Shown in pieces: positions 26,979 through 34,586 of a stretch of DNA of 64,000 nt. The notes beneath the pieces were generated by a model that was not told the DNA's origin, did no database searches, and worked only from the letters and a program-made list of their open reading frames with translations. The position numbers and the translations under genes were made by a program. This stretch comes from Hyphomicrobiales bacterium. GTDB taxonomy: Bacteria; Pseudomonadota; Alphaproteobacteria; Rhizobiales; Rhizobiaceae. Every line of letters starts with the position of its first letter. Position 1 is the first letter of the stretch. The stretch covers positions 1 through 64,000 of the forward strand of contig UCCA01000021.1 in assembly GCA_900470805.1 (NCBI GenBank), in the 5' to 3' direction.

Positions 26979-27298
26979 TGACCGCAAACAGGGACGCTTA
27001 CGACCGATTTAGAGCTGGCATTGTGGCCGCTCAACTTGGCTTCAATGACGCCGTGCAGAATGGAGGAGACGGTCGACGATTTCTCGACCTCATCTATCTC
27101 TATGACAATGAGCTTGATGCAATGGTCGCTGCGGAACTGATGAGGTCGTCCGCGCAATACAAAGTGTTGACGCAGGAATTAAAGGACCGCAAGCGGGAAC
27201 TGGAGGGTGTTATTGATGACATTAAAGAGCTTGTGACGTCTAGCGAAGCAGCGCTGAAGATCGTGACGATCTTCAGCAAGATCATCGCCATCATCTGA
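26978..27298 (+). CDS. Uncharacterised 106-residue helical protein coupled to lipoprotein
   Basis: No signal peptide. Mostly helical: AGIVAAQLGFNDAVQN, then DLIYLYDNELDAMVAAEL, then a heptad-like charged helix (VLTQELKDRKRELEGVIDDI) predicted to coil, and a hydrophobic tail ALKIVTIFSKIIAII that could lie on or in a membrane. GGAG stands 8 nt before the ATG; a GTG three bases upstream is an alternative. Overlaps the lipoprotein stop by one base. Family not recognised. GC is lower than the neighbours. Confidence 0.65.
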   Translation: MTANRDAYDRFRAGIVAAQLGFNDAVQNGGDGRRFLDLIYLYDNELDAMVAAELMRSSAQYKVLTQELKDRKRELEGVIDDIKELVTSSEAALKIVTIFSKIIAII

Positions 27299-27312
27299 CC
27301 TGTAGTCACCCC

Positions 27313-28224
27313 TCAAACCCCAAGCTTCCCCTTGGCCACCAGCGCGCCGTGCTCGCTGACCACGCGTGCCGCTACCTTGGCGGCGAAGCGGGCGGCGGCG
27401 GGGGCGTCGGGGGTTTCGAGGTGATGGGCGAGGAAGGCGCCGTTGAAGCTGTCGCCGGCGCTTGTCGTGTCGACCACCGTGTCGACCTTTTCGGATGGGA
27501 CGAAGGTCTCGGTGCCGTCGAAGTTCAGCGTGATGCCGTCGGCGCCGTTCTTGACGACGATGTCGCGGACGCCGAGCGCGCGGTAGCGCTGGATGGTGGC
27601 CTCGATCGAGGCGTCGCCGAAATGCAGGGCCTCGTCCTCGAAGCTCGGCAGCACAAGCGAGGCGGCGCGGGCGCCCTCGCTGATCGTGGCGTGCATCTCG
27701 TCATATCCGGACCACAGGCGCGGGCGGATGTTGGGATCGAAGGCGACGAGCTTGCCCGATGCCTTGGCGCGGCGGGCTTCGGACAGCAGCGTATCGGCGT
27801 CGTTGTGCGAAAGGATGGCAAGCGTGATGCCGGAGAAATAGACCACGTCGGCGCTCTCGATCGCTTGGCGCAGGATGTCAGGATCGGCGGCGAGCTGGCG
27901 GGCGGCGGCGCTTTCGCGCCAGTAGCTGAAGGAGCGCTCGCCGTTCTTCAGGCTGATCATGTAGAGGCCCGGCGCCTTGCCCTTGATGCGACGGATAAGG
28001 CCGGTGCCGATGCCGGCTTCCTCGAAGAAGGCCAGCATCTCGTCGGACATCGCGTCGTCGCCGACGGCGGTGAAATAATCGACGGTCCAAGAGGATGGCA
28101 GGCAGGCGCGGGCATACCAGGCGGTGTTCAGCGTGTCGCCGGCAAAGCCCTTGCGCAGCAGGCCGGCGCCCGCCTGCGACAGTTCCACCATGCACTCCCC
28201 GATCGACAGAAAACGTCCACTCAC
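27313..28224 (-). CDS. kdgK: 2-dehydro-3-deoxygluconokinase (PfkB family)
   Basis: 303-residue ribokinase-family sugar kinase converting 2-keto-3-deoxygluconate to KDPG for the Entner-Doudoroff route. Seen: RFLSIGECMVELSQAG at the start, GFAGDTLNTAWYARA, VDYFTAVGDD, NGERSFSYWRESAAAR, FDPNIRPRLW and the catalytic DTTSAGDSFNGAFLA with the anion-hole GD. A GTG at 28224 is chosen: GGGAGG lies 6 nt upstream and it places the SIGE strand at the N-terminus, as in KdgK homologues; the longer in-frame extension is arginine-rich and unlikely. An alternative ATG 12 codons in would cut the first strand. Confidence 0.9.
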   Translation of the reverse strand: MSGRFLSIGECMVELSQAGAGLLRKGFAGDTLNTAWYARACLPSSWTVDYFTAVGDDAMSDEMLAFFEEAGIGTGLIRRIKGKAPGLYMISLKNGERSFSYWRESAAARQLAADPDILRQAIESADVVYFSGITLAILSHNDADTLLSEARRAKASGKLVAFDPNIRPRLWSGYDEMHATISEGARAASLVLPSFEDEALHFGDASIEATIQRYRALGVRDIVVKNGADGITLNFDGTETFVPSEKVDTVVDTTSAGDSFNGAFLAHHLETPDAPAAARFAAKVAARVVSEHGALVAKGKLGV

Positions 28225-28377
28225 CGCTGGCCTCCCTGAAATCCCGCTTTTCGCTGATACGCGTAGAGCGCGACGCTGACAAGTGCCGGGCTGTCCATCG
28301 GTTTGCCGCGATCCGAAAGCGGCGTATTCTGGCCCGGGCTGGTTGGTGCGTCGGTGCAGCGTAGCGGGAGCGACTTG

Positions 28378-28608
28378 GTGAGAACGGGTTTGATGTTTGC
28401 TGCCGTCTTCCTGTCGTGGCTGCTTGCGGCGAGCGGACCCGCTCTGGCCGGCAAGCGCGGCGGCGACGGTAAACCGAAGTCCTGCCAGACCTTGCTCGGC
28501 AAATGGCATCAGGCGGGCGACAGCCACCACATGCGCAAGGTGCTGAACAAGCGGGACAAGATCGAACGAAAGATGGCGAAGCACGGTTGTCCGGCGCCGA
28601 CGGACTGA
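28378..28608 (+). CDS. Small exported protein, 76 residues
   Basis: GTG at 28378 with GGGAG nine nt upstream. A Sec signal peptide (LMFAAVFLSWLLAASGPALA, cleavage after ALA) is followed by a ~52-residue basic mature part with two cysteines (KSCQTLLGKW and KHGCPAP) and a charged helix HHMRKVLNKRDKIERKM. Two cysteines flanking a helix suggest a periplasmic disulfide. Not recognised as a family. It lies between kdgK and the alpha-glucosidase. Confidence 0.55.
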   Translation: MRTGLMFAAVFLSWLLAASGPALAGKRGGDGKPKSCQTLLGKWHQAGDSHHMRKVLNKRDKIERKMAKHGCPAPTD

Positions 28609-28716
28609 CGGCATCGTGTGCGGCATTCGCCGGCAAAAACATCTCCGCGCGGTTGTGTTTTGGTTCCGGCGCTTTAGTCTCGGCTTTCAAGGCAAATCGC
28701 GCGAGGACGATGGCGG

Positions 28717-30366
28717 ATGGTATTGCAGCAGGCGGGCGGGAATGCGGATTGGTGGCGGGGCGCGGTTGTCTATCAGGTCTATCCGCGATCGTTTCAGGAT
28801 ACGAATGGCGACGGGCTTGGCGACCTGAAGGGGATCACGCGGCGTCTGCCCTATATCGCCAGCCTTGGCGTCGACGCGATCTGGCTATCGCCGTTCTTCA
28901 AGTCGCCGATGGCCGACATGGGCTACGATGTGTCCGATTATTGCGACGTCGACCCGATCTTCGGGACGATCGCCGATTTCGACGAGATGATGGTGGCCGC
29001 GCATGCACTTGGGCTGAAGGTGATCATCGACCAGGTGATCTCGCACACGGCGGATGTACACCCATGGTTCGTAGAGAGCCGGTCGAGCCGCAGCAACGAC
29101 AAGGCCGACTGGTACGTCTGGGCAGACCCGAAACCGGATGGCACGGCGCCGAACAACTGGCTGTCGATCTTCGGCGGGCCGGGCTGGGAATGGGACGGCG
29201 TGCGCCGGCAGTATTACCAGCACAACTTTTTGACGTCGCAGCCTGACCTGAATTTCCATAATGTCGACGTGCAGGACGCGCTGCTGAAGACGGTGAAATT
29301 CTGGCTCGACCGCGGCGTCGATGGGTTCCGGCTGGATACGGTGAACTATTACTTCTGCGACAAGCTTCTGCGCGACAATCCTCCGCACGAGCCCGACGTC
29401 AGCGATGGCGGGCTGGATGCGCCGGATACCAATCCCTATGGCATGCAGAACCATCTCTACGACAAGACGCAGCCTGAGAATATCGGCTTCCTGCAGCGGT
29501 TCCGGGCGCTGCTCGATGGCTACGAGGGGCGCACGACGGTGGGCGAAGTCGGCGACGGCGCGCGGTCGCTGAAGACCGTAGCCGCCTATACGACGGGCGG
29601 CGACAAGCTGCACATGTGCTACACCTTCGACCTCCTCGGGCCGGAATTCACCGCCACCCATATCCGCGATTGCGTCGATGCCTTCCAGACATCGGTCACC
29701 GACGGTTGGGTGTGCTGGGCCTTCTCCAACCACGACGTCAACCGCCATCTCAGCCGCTTCGCGCGCACGGTCGAAGAACGGCCTGTGATCGCCAAGCTGG
29801 CGATCTCTGTGCTGGCGGCGCTGCGTGGTTCGATCTGCCTCTACCAGGGCGAGGAACTGGGCCTGCCCGAAGCGGAGCTTGCCTTCGAGGACCTGCGCGA
29901 CCCCTACGGCATCCGCTTCTGGCCGGCCTTCAAGGGCCGCGATGGGTGCCGCACACCAATGCCATGGGAGGCCGCCAAGGCGCATGCCGGGTTCACCACG
30001 GCGGAGAAATCCTGGCTGCCGGTGCCCTACGAGCAGGCGGCGCTGTCGGTGGATGTGCAGGAAAGCGATGCGCAGTCGGTGCTCAACCACTATCGCGATA
30101 CGCTGGCTTTCCGGAAGGCGCATCCGGCGCTCACCGAAGGCGATATGACCTTCCTCGACAGCAACCAGGATCTCCTGGTGTTCACCCGCAAGAAGGGGGT
30201 GGAGACGCTGCTCTTCGTGTTCAACCTGACGCGGGAGCCGGCGGAGTTCGCGCCGCCATCGGGGATGGTGATCGGCGAGGGGCTGGCGATGCCGGGGGCT
30301 CGCGCGATCGTTGCCAACGGCAAGGTGGTGCTCGGGGCGCTGGACGGGTTTTGCGGGGTGGTTTGA
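28717..30366 (+). CDS. aglA: Alpha-glucosidase, GH13 family
   Basis: 549 residues, cytosolic (no signal). Hydrolyses alpha-glucosides such as sucrose, maltose or trehalulose. Seen: WWRGAVVYQVYPRSFQDTNG at the start, ADMGYDVSDY, IIDQVISHT, nucleophile Asp207 in DGFRLDTVNYY, acid/base Glu277 in TVGEVGD, and Asp340 in FSNHDVNR, plus a small beta C-terminal domain. The protein closely follows the AglA type from the rhizobial agl alpha-glucoside uptake operon, but the transporter genes are not present here. GAGG lies 10 nt upstream of the ATG. Confidence 0.88.
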   Translation: MVLQQAGGNADWWRGAVVYQVYPRSFQDTNGDGLGDLKGITRRLPYIASLGVDAIWLSPFFKSPMADMGYDVSDYCDVDPIFGTIADFDEMMVAAHALGLKVIIDQVISHTADVHPWFVESRSSRSNDKADWYVWADPKPDGTAPNNWLSIFGGPGWEWDGVRRQYYQHNFLTSQPDLNFHNVDVQDALLKTVKFWLDRGVDGFRLDTVNYYFCDKLLRDNPPHEPDVSDGGLDAPDTNPYGMQNHLYDKTQPENIGFLQRFRALLDGYEGRTTVGEVGDGARSLKTVAAYTTGGDKLHMCYTFDLLGPEFTATHIRDCVDAFQTSVTDGWVCWAFSNHDVNRHLSRFARTVEERPVIAKLAISVLAALRGSICLYQGEELGLPEAELAFEDLRDPYGIRFWPAFKGRDGCRTPMPWEAAKAHAGFTTAEKSWLPVPYEQAALSVDVQESDAQSVLNHYRDTLAFRKAHPALTEGDMTFLDSNQDLLVFTRKKGVETLLFVFNLTREPAEFAPPSGMVIGEGLAMPGARAIVANGKVVLGALDGFCGVV

Positions 30367-30419
30367 GGGGGTGTTCTACCGAGCTTTATTGACAGAATTG
30401 TAACTTTAAACGTACAGTT

Positions 30420-30725
30420 ATGATCACTTTGAAACAGACCGCCACGTTTCAGAAGTGGCAAAAGAGCCTACGGGATGGCAGGGCGAAAGCTATCATTGCC
30501 GTGCGTCTGCAACGGCTTGCCGTTGGACATACTGGTGATGCCGAACCGGTTGGTGAAGGCGTTAGCGAATTGCGCATTCACTACGGGCCCGGCTACCGGA
30601 TCTATTTCAAGCGGAGAGGTGATGTCGTCATCATTCTGCTCTGCGGTGGTGACAAAAGTACGCAGACTGCTGACATCAAGACGGCGAAGAGAATTGCCGC
30701 CGAATGGAGCGACGACAATGGCTGA
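30420..30725 (+). CDS. Type II toxin, RelE/HigB-like (HI1419 family)
   Basis: 101 residues. Seen: TATFQKWQKSLRDGRAKAII, RLQRLAVGHTGDAEPVGEGVSELRIHYGPGYRIYF and VVIILLCGGDKSTQTADI, the typical run of the addiction-module killer (HI1419) group, which cuts mRNA on the ribosome. Toxin precedes antitoxin, with an 8-nt overlap, as in HigBA. The upstream 53 bp contain AT-rich sequence (TTGACA near 30389) that likely carries the promoter. Confidence 0.85.
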   Translation: MITLKQTATFQKWQKSLRDGRAKAIIAVRLQRLAVGHTGDAEPVGEGVSELRIHYGPGYRIYFKRRGDVVIILLCGGDKSTQTADIKTAKRIAAEWSDDNG

Positions 30726-31008
30726 AGAGATATTCGACTTTGATCCCGCCGAGATGCTCGATTCCGATGAGGCGGTGGAAGCCTATCTCGATGAGGTGCT
30801 GAAGACGGGGGACGCGAAATTCATCGCGTCGGCTCTCGGTGTTGTCGCGCGTGCCAAGGGCATGACGAAGATTTCTAGGGAAACCGGGCTGGCCCGCGAG
30901 CATCTTTATGTGGCGCTGAGCGAAAGCGGAAACCCAACACTGGAAACCACGCTGGCCGTGTTGAAGGCATTCGGTTTTGAACTGACGGCGAAACGCCACG
31001 CGGCCTGA
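30718..31008 (+). CDS. Antitoxin with HTH, HigA-like (HI1420 family)
   Basis: 96 residues. The acidic N-terminus (EIFDFDPAEMLDSDEAVEAY) is followed by an Xre-like helix-turn-helix: FIASALGVVARAKGMTKISR, then TGLAREHLYVALSESGNPTL. This fits the addiction-module antidote group that neutralises the HI1419-type toxin encoded immediately upstream and represses the operon. The ATG at 30718 overlaps the toxin by 8 nt; longer in-frame starts inside the toxin gene are unlikely. Confidence 0.87.
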   Translation: MAEEIFDFDPAEMLDSDEAVEAYLDEVLKTGDAKFIASALGVVARAKGMTKISRETGLAREHLYVALSESGNPTLETTLAVLKAFGFELTAKRHAA

Positions 31009-31045
31009 TAGCGCCACCATCACCGTTACGCTTCGGCCTCCAGTG

Positions 31046-31077
31046 ACGCGATTAGATCCTCGGGACAAGCCCGAGCA
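31046..31077. repeat. Intergenic repeat, family C (partial copy)
   Basis: GACGCGATTAGATCCTCGGG, then ACAAGCCCGAG: one half of the inverted element at 5316-5435, without its partner, located between the antitoxin and adenine deaminase genes. Confidence 0.6.
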
Positions 31078-31101
31078 AGAGGACAATCGTTAGGTCGCGC
31101 C

Positions 31102-32796
31102 TCACCCAATCAGCCTGAACTGATCGACATCGACCATGCCCATATCCGAAATCTTCAGATGCGGGATGACAGGCAGCGGCAGGAAGGCGACTTGCAGGAA
31201 GGGTTCTTCGAGTTGCGTTCCAAGGGCATAGGCGGCTTTTCTCAACTCGTGCAGCGTGTCGCGGACGACCTCGTAGGGCTCGAGGCTCATCAGGCCGGCG
31301 AGGGGGAGCGGGATCTCGCCCGTGACCTTGCCGTCCTCGACGACGACGAAGCCGCCCTTGATCTCGCCGAGCCGGTTGGCGGCCAGCGCCATGTCGTCCT
31401 CGGAGACGCCGACGACGCAGATGTTGTGGCTGTCATGGCCGACGGTGGAGGCAATCGCGCCCTTCTTCAGCCCAAAACCCTGGACGAAGCCGTTGGCGTG
31501 GTTGCCGTTCTTGCCGTGGCGCTCGATGACGGCGACCTTGATGATGTCGTTGTCTAGATCGACGGCGCTCTGGTTGCCCTTGACCGGCAGGCGGTAGCGG
31601 CGATGCTCGGTGATGATCTTGCCGGGCATGACGCCGATGACAGGCGTCTCGCCGTCAGCAACCGGCACGCCGAAATGGGCGGCGTTGACAGGGCGGGCCT
31701 TGACGCTGTCGAGGCCGACGGGGGCGACATCCCTGCGGCTGGCGAAGAGCTCCGGCGTGACACTGCGACCGGCCGAAAACACCGTTTCGGCCTTGCAGTT
31801 CTCCAGGCTGTCGATCACCACGAGGTCTGCGCGCCAGCCGGGGGCGACGAGACCTCGGTCGCGCAAGCCGAAGGCGCGCGCGGCGGAGATCGAGGCGGCG
31901 CGGTAGACGGCGAGCGGCTCTACGCCGTTCCTGATCGCGGTGCGGATCATGTAGTCGAGATGACCCTGCTCGGCGATGTCGAGCGGGTTGCGGTCGTCGG
32001 TGCAGAGCGCCAGATAGGGCGACAGGCGCTCGGTGATGATGGGCATCAGCGCCATCAGATCCTTGGAGACGGAGCCTTCGCGCACGAGGATGTGCATGCC
32101 CTTGCGAATTTTCTCAAGCGCCTCTTCCGCCGTGGTGCATTCGTGCTCGGTGCGGATGCCGGCCGAGAGGTAGCCGTTGAGGTCGTTGCCGCGCAGGAGG
32201 GGGGCGTGGCCGTCGATGTGGGCGCCCTGGAAGGCCTCGAGCTTGGCCATGCAAATCGGATCCTTGTGGATCACGCCCGGAAAGTTCATGAACTCGGCGA
32301 GGCCGATGACCTTCGGGTGGTCGCGGAAGGGCAGGAGCTTTTCGATCGGCAGGTCGGCGCCGGAGGTTTCCAGATGGGTGGCGGGAACGCAGGAGGAGAG
32401 CTGGACGCGGATGTCCATGATCGTCTCAACGGACGAATCGAGGAAGTACTGGATGCCCTCGGCGCCGAGCACGTTGGCGATCTCGTGCGGGTCGCAGATC
32501 ACGGTGGTGACGCCGTAGGGGAGCACGCAGCGGTCGAATTCATGCGGGGTGACCAGCGAGCTTTCGATGTGGAGGTGCGTGTCGATGAAGCCGGGGACGA
32601 CGATCTTGCCCGAGATATCGATCTCGGTCTTGCCGGTGTAGTCGCCGCAGGTGCCGACGATCCGGTCGCCGGAGATGGCGATGTCGGATCGCACCAGTTC
32701 GCCGGTGACAAGATCGAAGAAGCGGCCGCCCTTGAGCACGATGTCGGCCGGAACCCGGCCGGTGCCCTGGTCGATGAGGTCTTCAAGTCTGGTCAT
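31102..32796 (-). CDS. ade: Adenine deaminase
   Basis: 564-residue amidohydrolase-superfamily enzyme deaminating adenine to hypoxanthine in purine salvage. Seen: GFIDTHLHIES metal-binding motif near residue 70, VICDPHEIANVLG, HIDGHAPLL, the TEHECTTAEEA stretch, CTDDRNPLDI and C-terminal GHDSHNICVVG and EPFLQVAFLPLPVIPHLKIS. The length fits the family. Hypoxanthine produced here could feed xanthine dehydrogenase, encoded 27 kb away; the genes are not linked in an operon. Confidence 0.94.
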   Translation of the reverse strand: MTRLEDLIDQGTGRVPADIVLKGGRFFDLVTGELVRSDIAISGDRIVGTCGDYTGKTEIDISGKIVVPGFIDTHLHIESSLVTPHEFDRCVLPYGVTTVICDPHEIANVLGAEGIQYFLDSSVETIMDIRVQLSSCVPATHLETSGADLPIEKLLPFRDHPKVIGLAEFMNFPGVIHKDPICMAKLEAFQGAHIDGHAPLLRGNDLNGYLSAGIRTEHECTTAEEALEKIRKGMHILVREGSVSKDLMALMPIITERLSPYLALCTDDRNPLDIAEQGHLDYMIRTAIRNGVEPLAVYRAASISAARAFGLRDRGLVAPGWRADLVVIDSLENCKAETVFSAGRSVTPELFASRRDVAPVGLDSVKARPVNAAHFGVPVADGETPVIGVMPGKIITEHRRYRLPVKGNQSAVDLDNDIIKVAVIERHGKNGNHANGFVQGFGLKKGAIASTVGHDSHNICVVGVSEDDMALAANRLGEIKGGFVVVEDGKVTGEIPLPLAGLMSLEPYEVVRDTLHELRKAAYALGTQLEEPFLQVAFLPLPVIPHLKISDMGMVDVDQFRLIG

Positions 32797-32899
32797 ATGC
32801 GGTACCCTGATGCTCTTGTCTTTCCCGCCACTCTAGAGAGACCGGTGCCGCATGGGAAGGCGTTGAGCCAACGGTGTCTCCCTCTATCCAGCCTCCGGC

Positions 32900-33370
32900 T
32901 TACTCGCCTTGGCCGAGGGCGGCGAGCAGCGCGTGGATCTGCTGGTTCAATCCCTGCAATTCGGCAAGGCTCATGCCCGAGCGGCATAGCAGCGTGTCGC
33001 CCAGGCACTTGCTGCGCGCCAGCATATCGCGACCATCAGGCGTCAGCGAGACGTTGACCTGTCGCTCATCCAGCGTCGAGCGACGGCGCTCGACGAGGCC
33101 CGCGGCCTCCAGCCGCTTGACCGGCGGGGTGATGGTGCTCGATTCCAGCGACAGGCGGTCGGCGATGGCGCCGATGGTGGCACCGTCGTTTTCACCGAGC
33201 ACGTTGAGCACCAGATATTGCGGATAGGTGATCCCCATCTCGTCCAGCATCGGCTTGTAGGTGCGGTTGATGGCCAAGCCCGCGGCGTAGAGCGAGAAAC
33301 ATAGCTGGTCATCCAGCGGAAAGGTCGCTGGCGTGGGTGGCTTGGGAGAAGAGGGCTGGTGATCGTTCAT
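32900..33370 (-). CDS. MarR-family regulator, OhrR-like
   Basis: 156 residues. The segment LDDQLCFSLYAA with Cys24 matches the peroxide-sensing Cys of OhrR, and the winged helix ATIGAIADRLSLESSTITPPVKRLEAAGLVE-type motif with RRRSTLDERQV wing follows. In OhrR, oxidation of that Cys by organic peroxides releases DNA. It is divergent from a haloperoxidase-like hydrolase with AT-rich sequence and the palindromic GATATCGCGATATTGTTTATCGCG region between them (about 33466-33489), a likely shared operator. No ohr gene is adjacent. Confidence 0.85.
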   Translation of the reverse strand: MNDHQPSSPKPPTPATFPLDDQLCFSLYAAGLAINRTYKPMLDEMGITYPQYLVLNVLGENDGATIGAIADRLSLESSTITPPVKRLEAAGLVERRRSTLDERQVNVSLTPDGRDMLARSKCLGDTLLCRSGMSLAELQGLNQQIHALLAALGQGE

Positions 33371-33509
33371 TCCGGGCTCCGTCTATCTATGAAGGCACAT
33401 TAGCATAAAAAGTGTATCGCGATAATCTTTTTCGTGGACAGCGAAATTCGATCTGCTATGAATATTGATATCGCGATATTGTTTATCGCGGATGCAAATG
33501 GAGATGAAC

Positions 33510-34511
33510 ATGACTGATGACATCAAAAATGCTTCAAGACGGCATGTTATGGTCGCCGGGCTCGGCCTTGCCGCGACTGCCGTCGCCGCCTCTCTTGCCA
33601 ATTCGGCGCAGGCCGCGAACAATGACAAGGCATCCACGCAGAAAACCAATCATGCAACCCGGAAGGATAGAAACGCCATGACCAGCAGCTTCATCACGAC
33701 CAAGGACGGCACGCAGATCTTCTACAAGGATTGGGGCACGGGTCAGCCGATCGTCTTCCATCACGGCTGGCCGCTCAGCGCCGACGATTGGGATGCGCAG
33801 ATGCTGTTCTTCCTCGACAACGGCTACCGGGTGATCGCGCATGACCGCCGTGGCCACGGCCGTTCCAGCCAGACGGATACCGGCAACGAGATGGACACCT
33901 ATGCCGCCGATGTGGCCGAGCTTGCGGACCATCTCGATCTGAAGGATGCCATCCACGTCGGCCATTCGACCGGCGGCGGCGAAGTCGCCCGCTATGTGGG
34001 CAAGTATGGCAGCCGTGGCCGGATCGCCAAGGCCGTGCTCATCGGCGCCGTGCCGCCGATCATGGTCAAGTCCGAGAAGAATCCGGGCGGCCTGCCGCTT
34101 GAAGTGTTCGACGGCTTCCGCTCGGCACTCGCCGCCAACAAGGCGCAGTTTTATCGCGATATCCCGGAAGGCCCGTTCTACGGCTTCAACCGGCCGGGCG
34201 CCAAGGTCTCGCAGGGCGTGATCGATAACTGGTGGCGTCAGGGCATGCAGGGCGGCACCAAGGCGCATTATGATTGCATCAAGGCGTTCTCCGAGACCGA
34301 CTTCACCGACGACCTGAAGAACATCGAGGTGCCGGTTCTCGTCATGCACGGCACGGACGACCAGATCGTGCCGATCGCCGATTCCGCGCCGCTCTCCGCC
34401 AAGCTGCTGAAGCACGGCACGCTGAAAACCTATGATGGCCTGCCGCACGGCATGGCGACCACGCATGCCGACATCATCAACGCCGATCTGCTGGCCTTCT
34501 TCAAGGCCTGA
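33510..34511 (+). CDS. Alpha/beta hydrolase, non-heme haloperoxidase type, exported
   Basis: 333 residues. Catalytic triad: Ser153 in GHSTGG, Asp284 in GTDDQIVP, His313 in PHGMATTHAD; the HHGWPLSADDWD and RVIAHDRRGHGRS motifs place it with chloroperoxidase/arylesterase proteins. Unusually, the first ~55 residues form an added export signal with twin arginines (ASRRHVMVAGLG), an Ala-rich helix and ANSAQA cleavage site, suggesting Tat export. A typical cytosolic start (MTSSFITTKDGTQIFYKDWG) lies at 33678, so two forms are possible. GGAG precedes ATG 33510. Divergent from the OhrR-like gene, so expression may respond to oxidants. Confidence 0.85.
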   Translation: MTDDIKNASRRHVMVAGLGLAATAVAASLANSAQAANNDKASTQKTNHATRKDRNAMTSSFITTKDGTQIFYKDWGTGQPIVFHHGWPLSADDWDAQMLFFLDNGYRVIAHDRRGHGRSSQTDTGNEMDTYAADVAELADHLDLKDAIHVGHSTGGGEVARYVGKYGSRGRIAKAVLIGAVPPIMVKSEKNPGGLPLEVFDGFRSALAANKAQFYRDIPEGPFYGFNRPGAKVSQGVIDNWWRQGMQGGTKAHYDCIKAFSETDFTDDLKNIEVPVLVMHGTDDQIVPIADSAPLSAKLLKHGTLKTYDGLPHGMATTHADIINADLLAFFKA

Positions 34512-34543
34512 TACGCGCCACTGAACGACCACCTGGAAATGAA

Positions 34544-34566
34544 AACGGGCGCCATCGGCGCCCGTT
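34544..34566. terminator. Bidirectional terminator between convergent genes
   Basis: AACGGGCGCC (34544-34553) and GGCGCCCGTT (34557-34566) form a perfect 10-bp stem with a 3-nt loop. On the minus strand it is followed by TTTC. It separates the hydrolase gene from the convergent amino acid binding protein gene. Confidence 0.75.
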
Positions 34567-34586
34567 CGCATGCGTATTGTCCGTCC

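Noticed and set aside
30475..30717. In-frame extension of the HigA-like antitoxin inside the toxin gene
   Set aside because: The toxin frame is clearly coding there, and the shorter antitoxin starting at 30718 begins at the family-typical acidic N-terminus.
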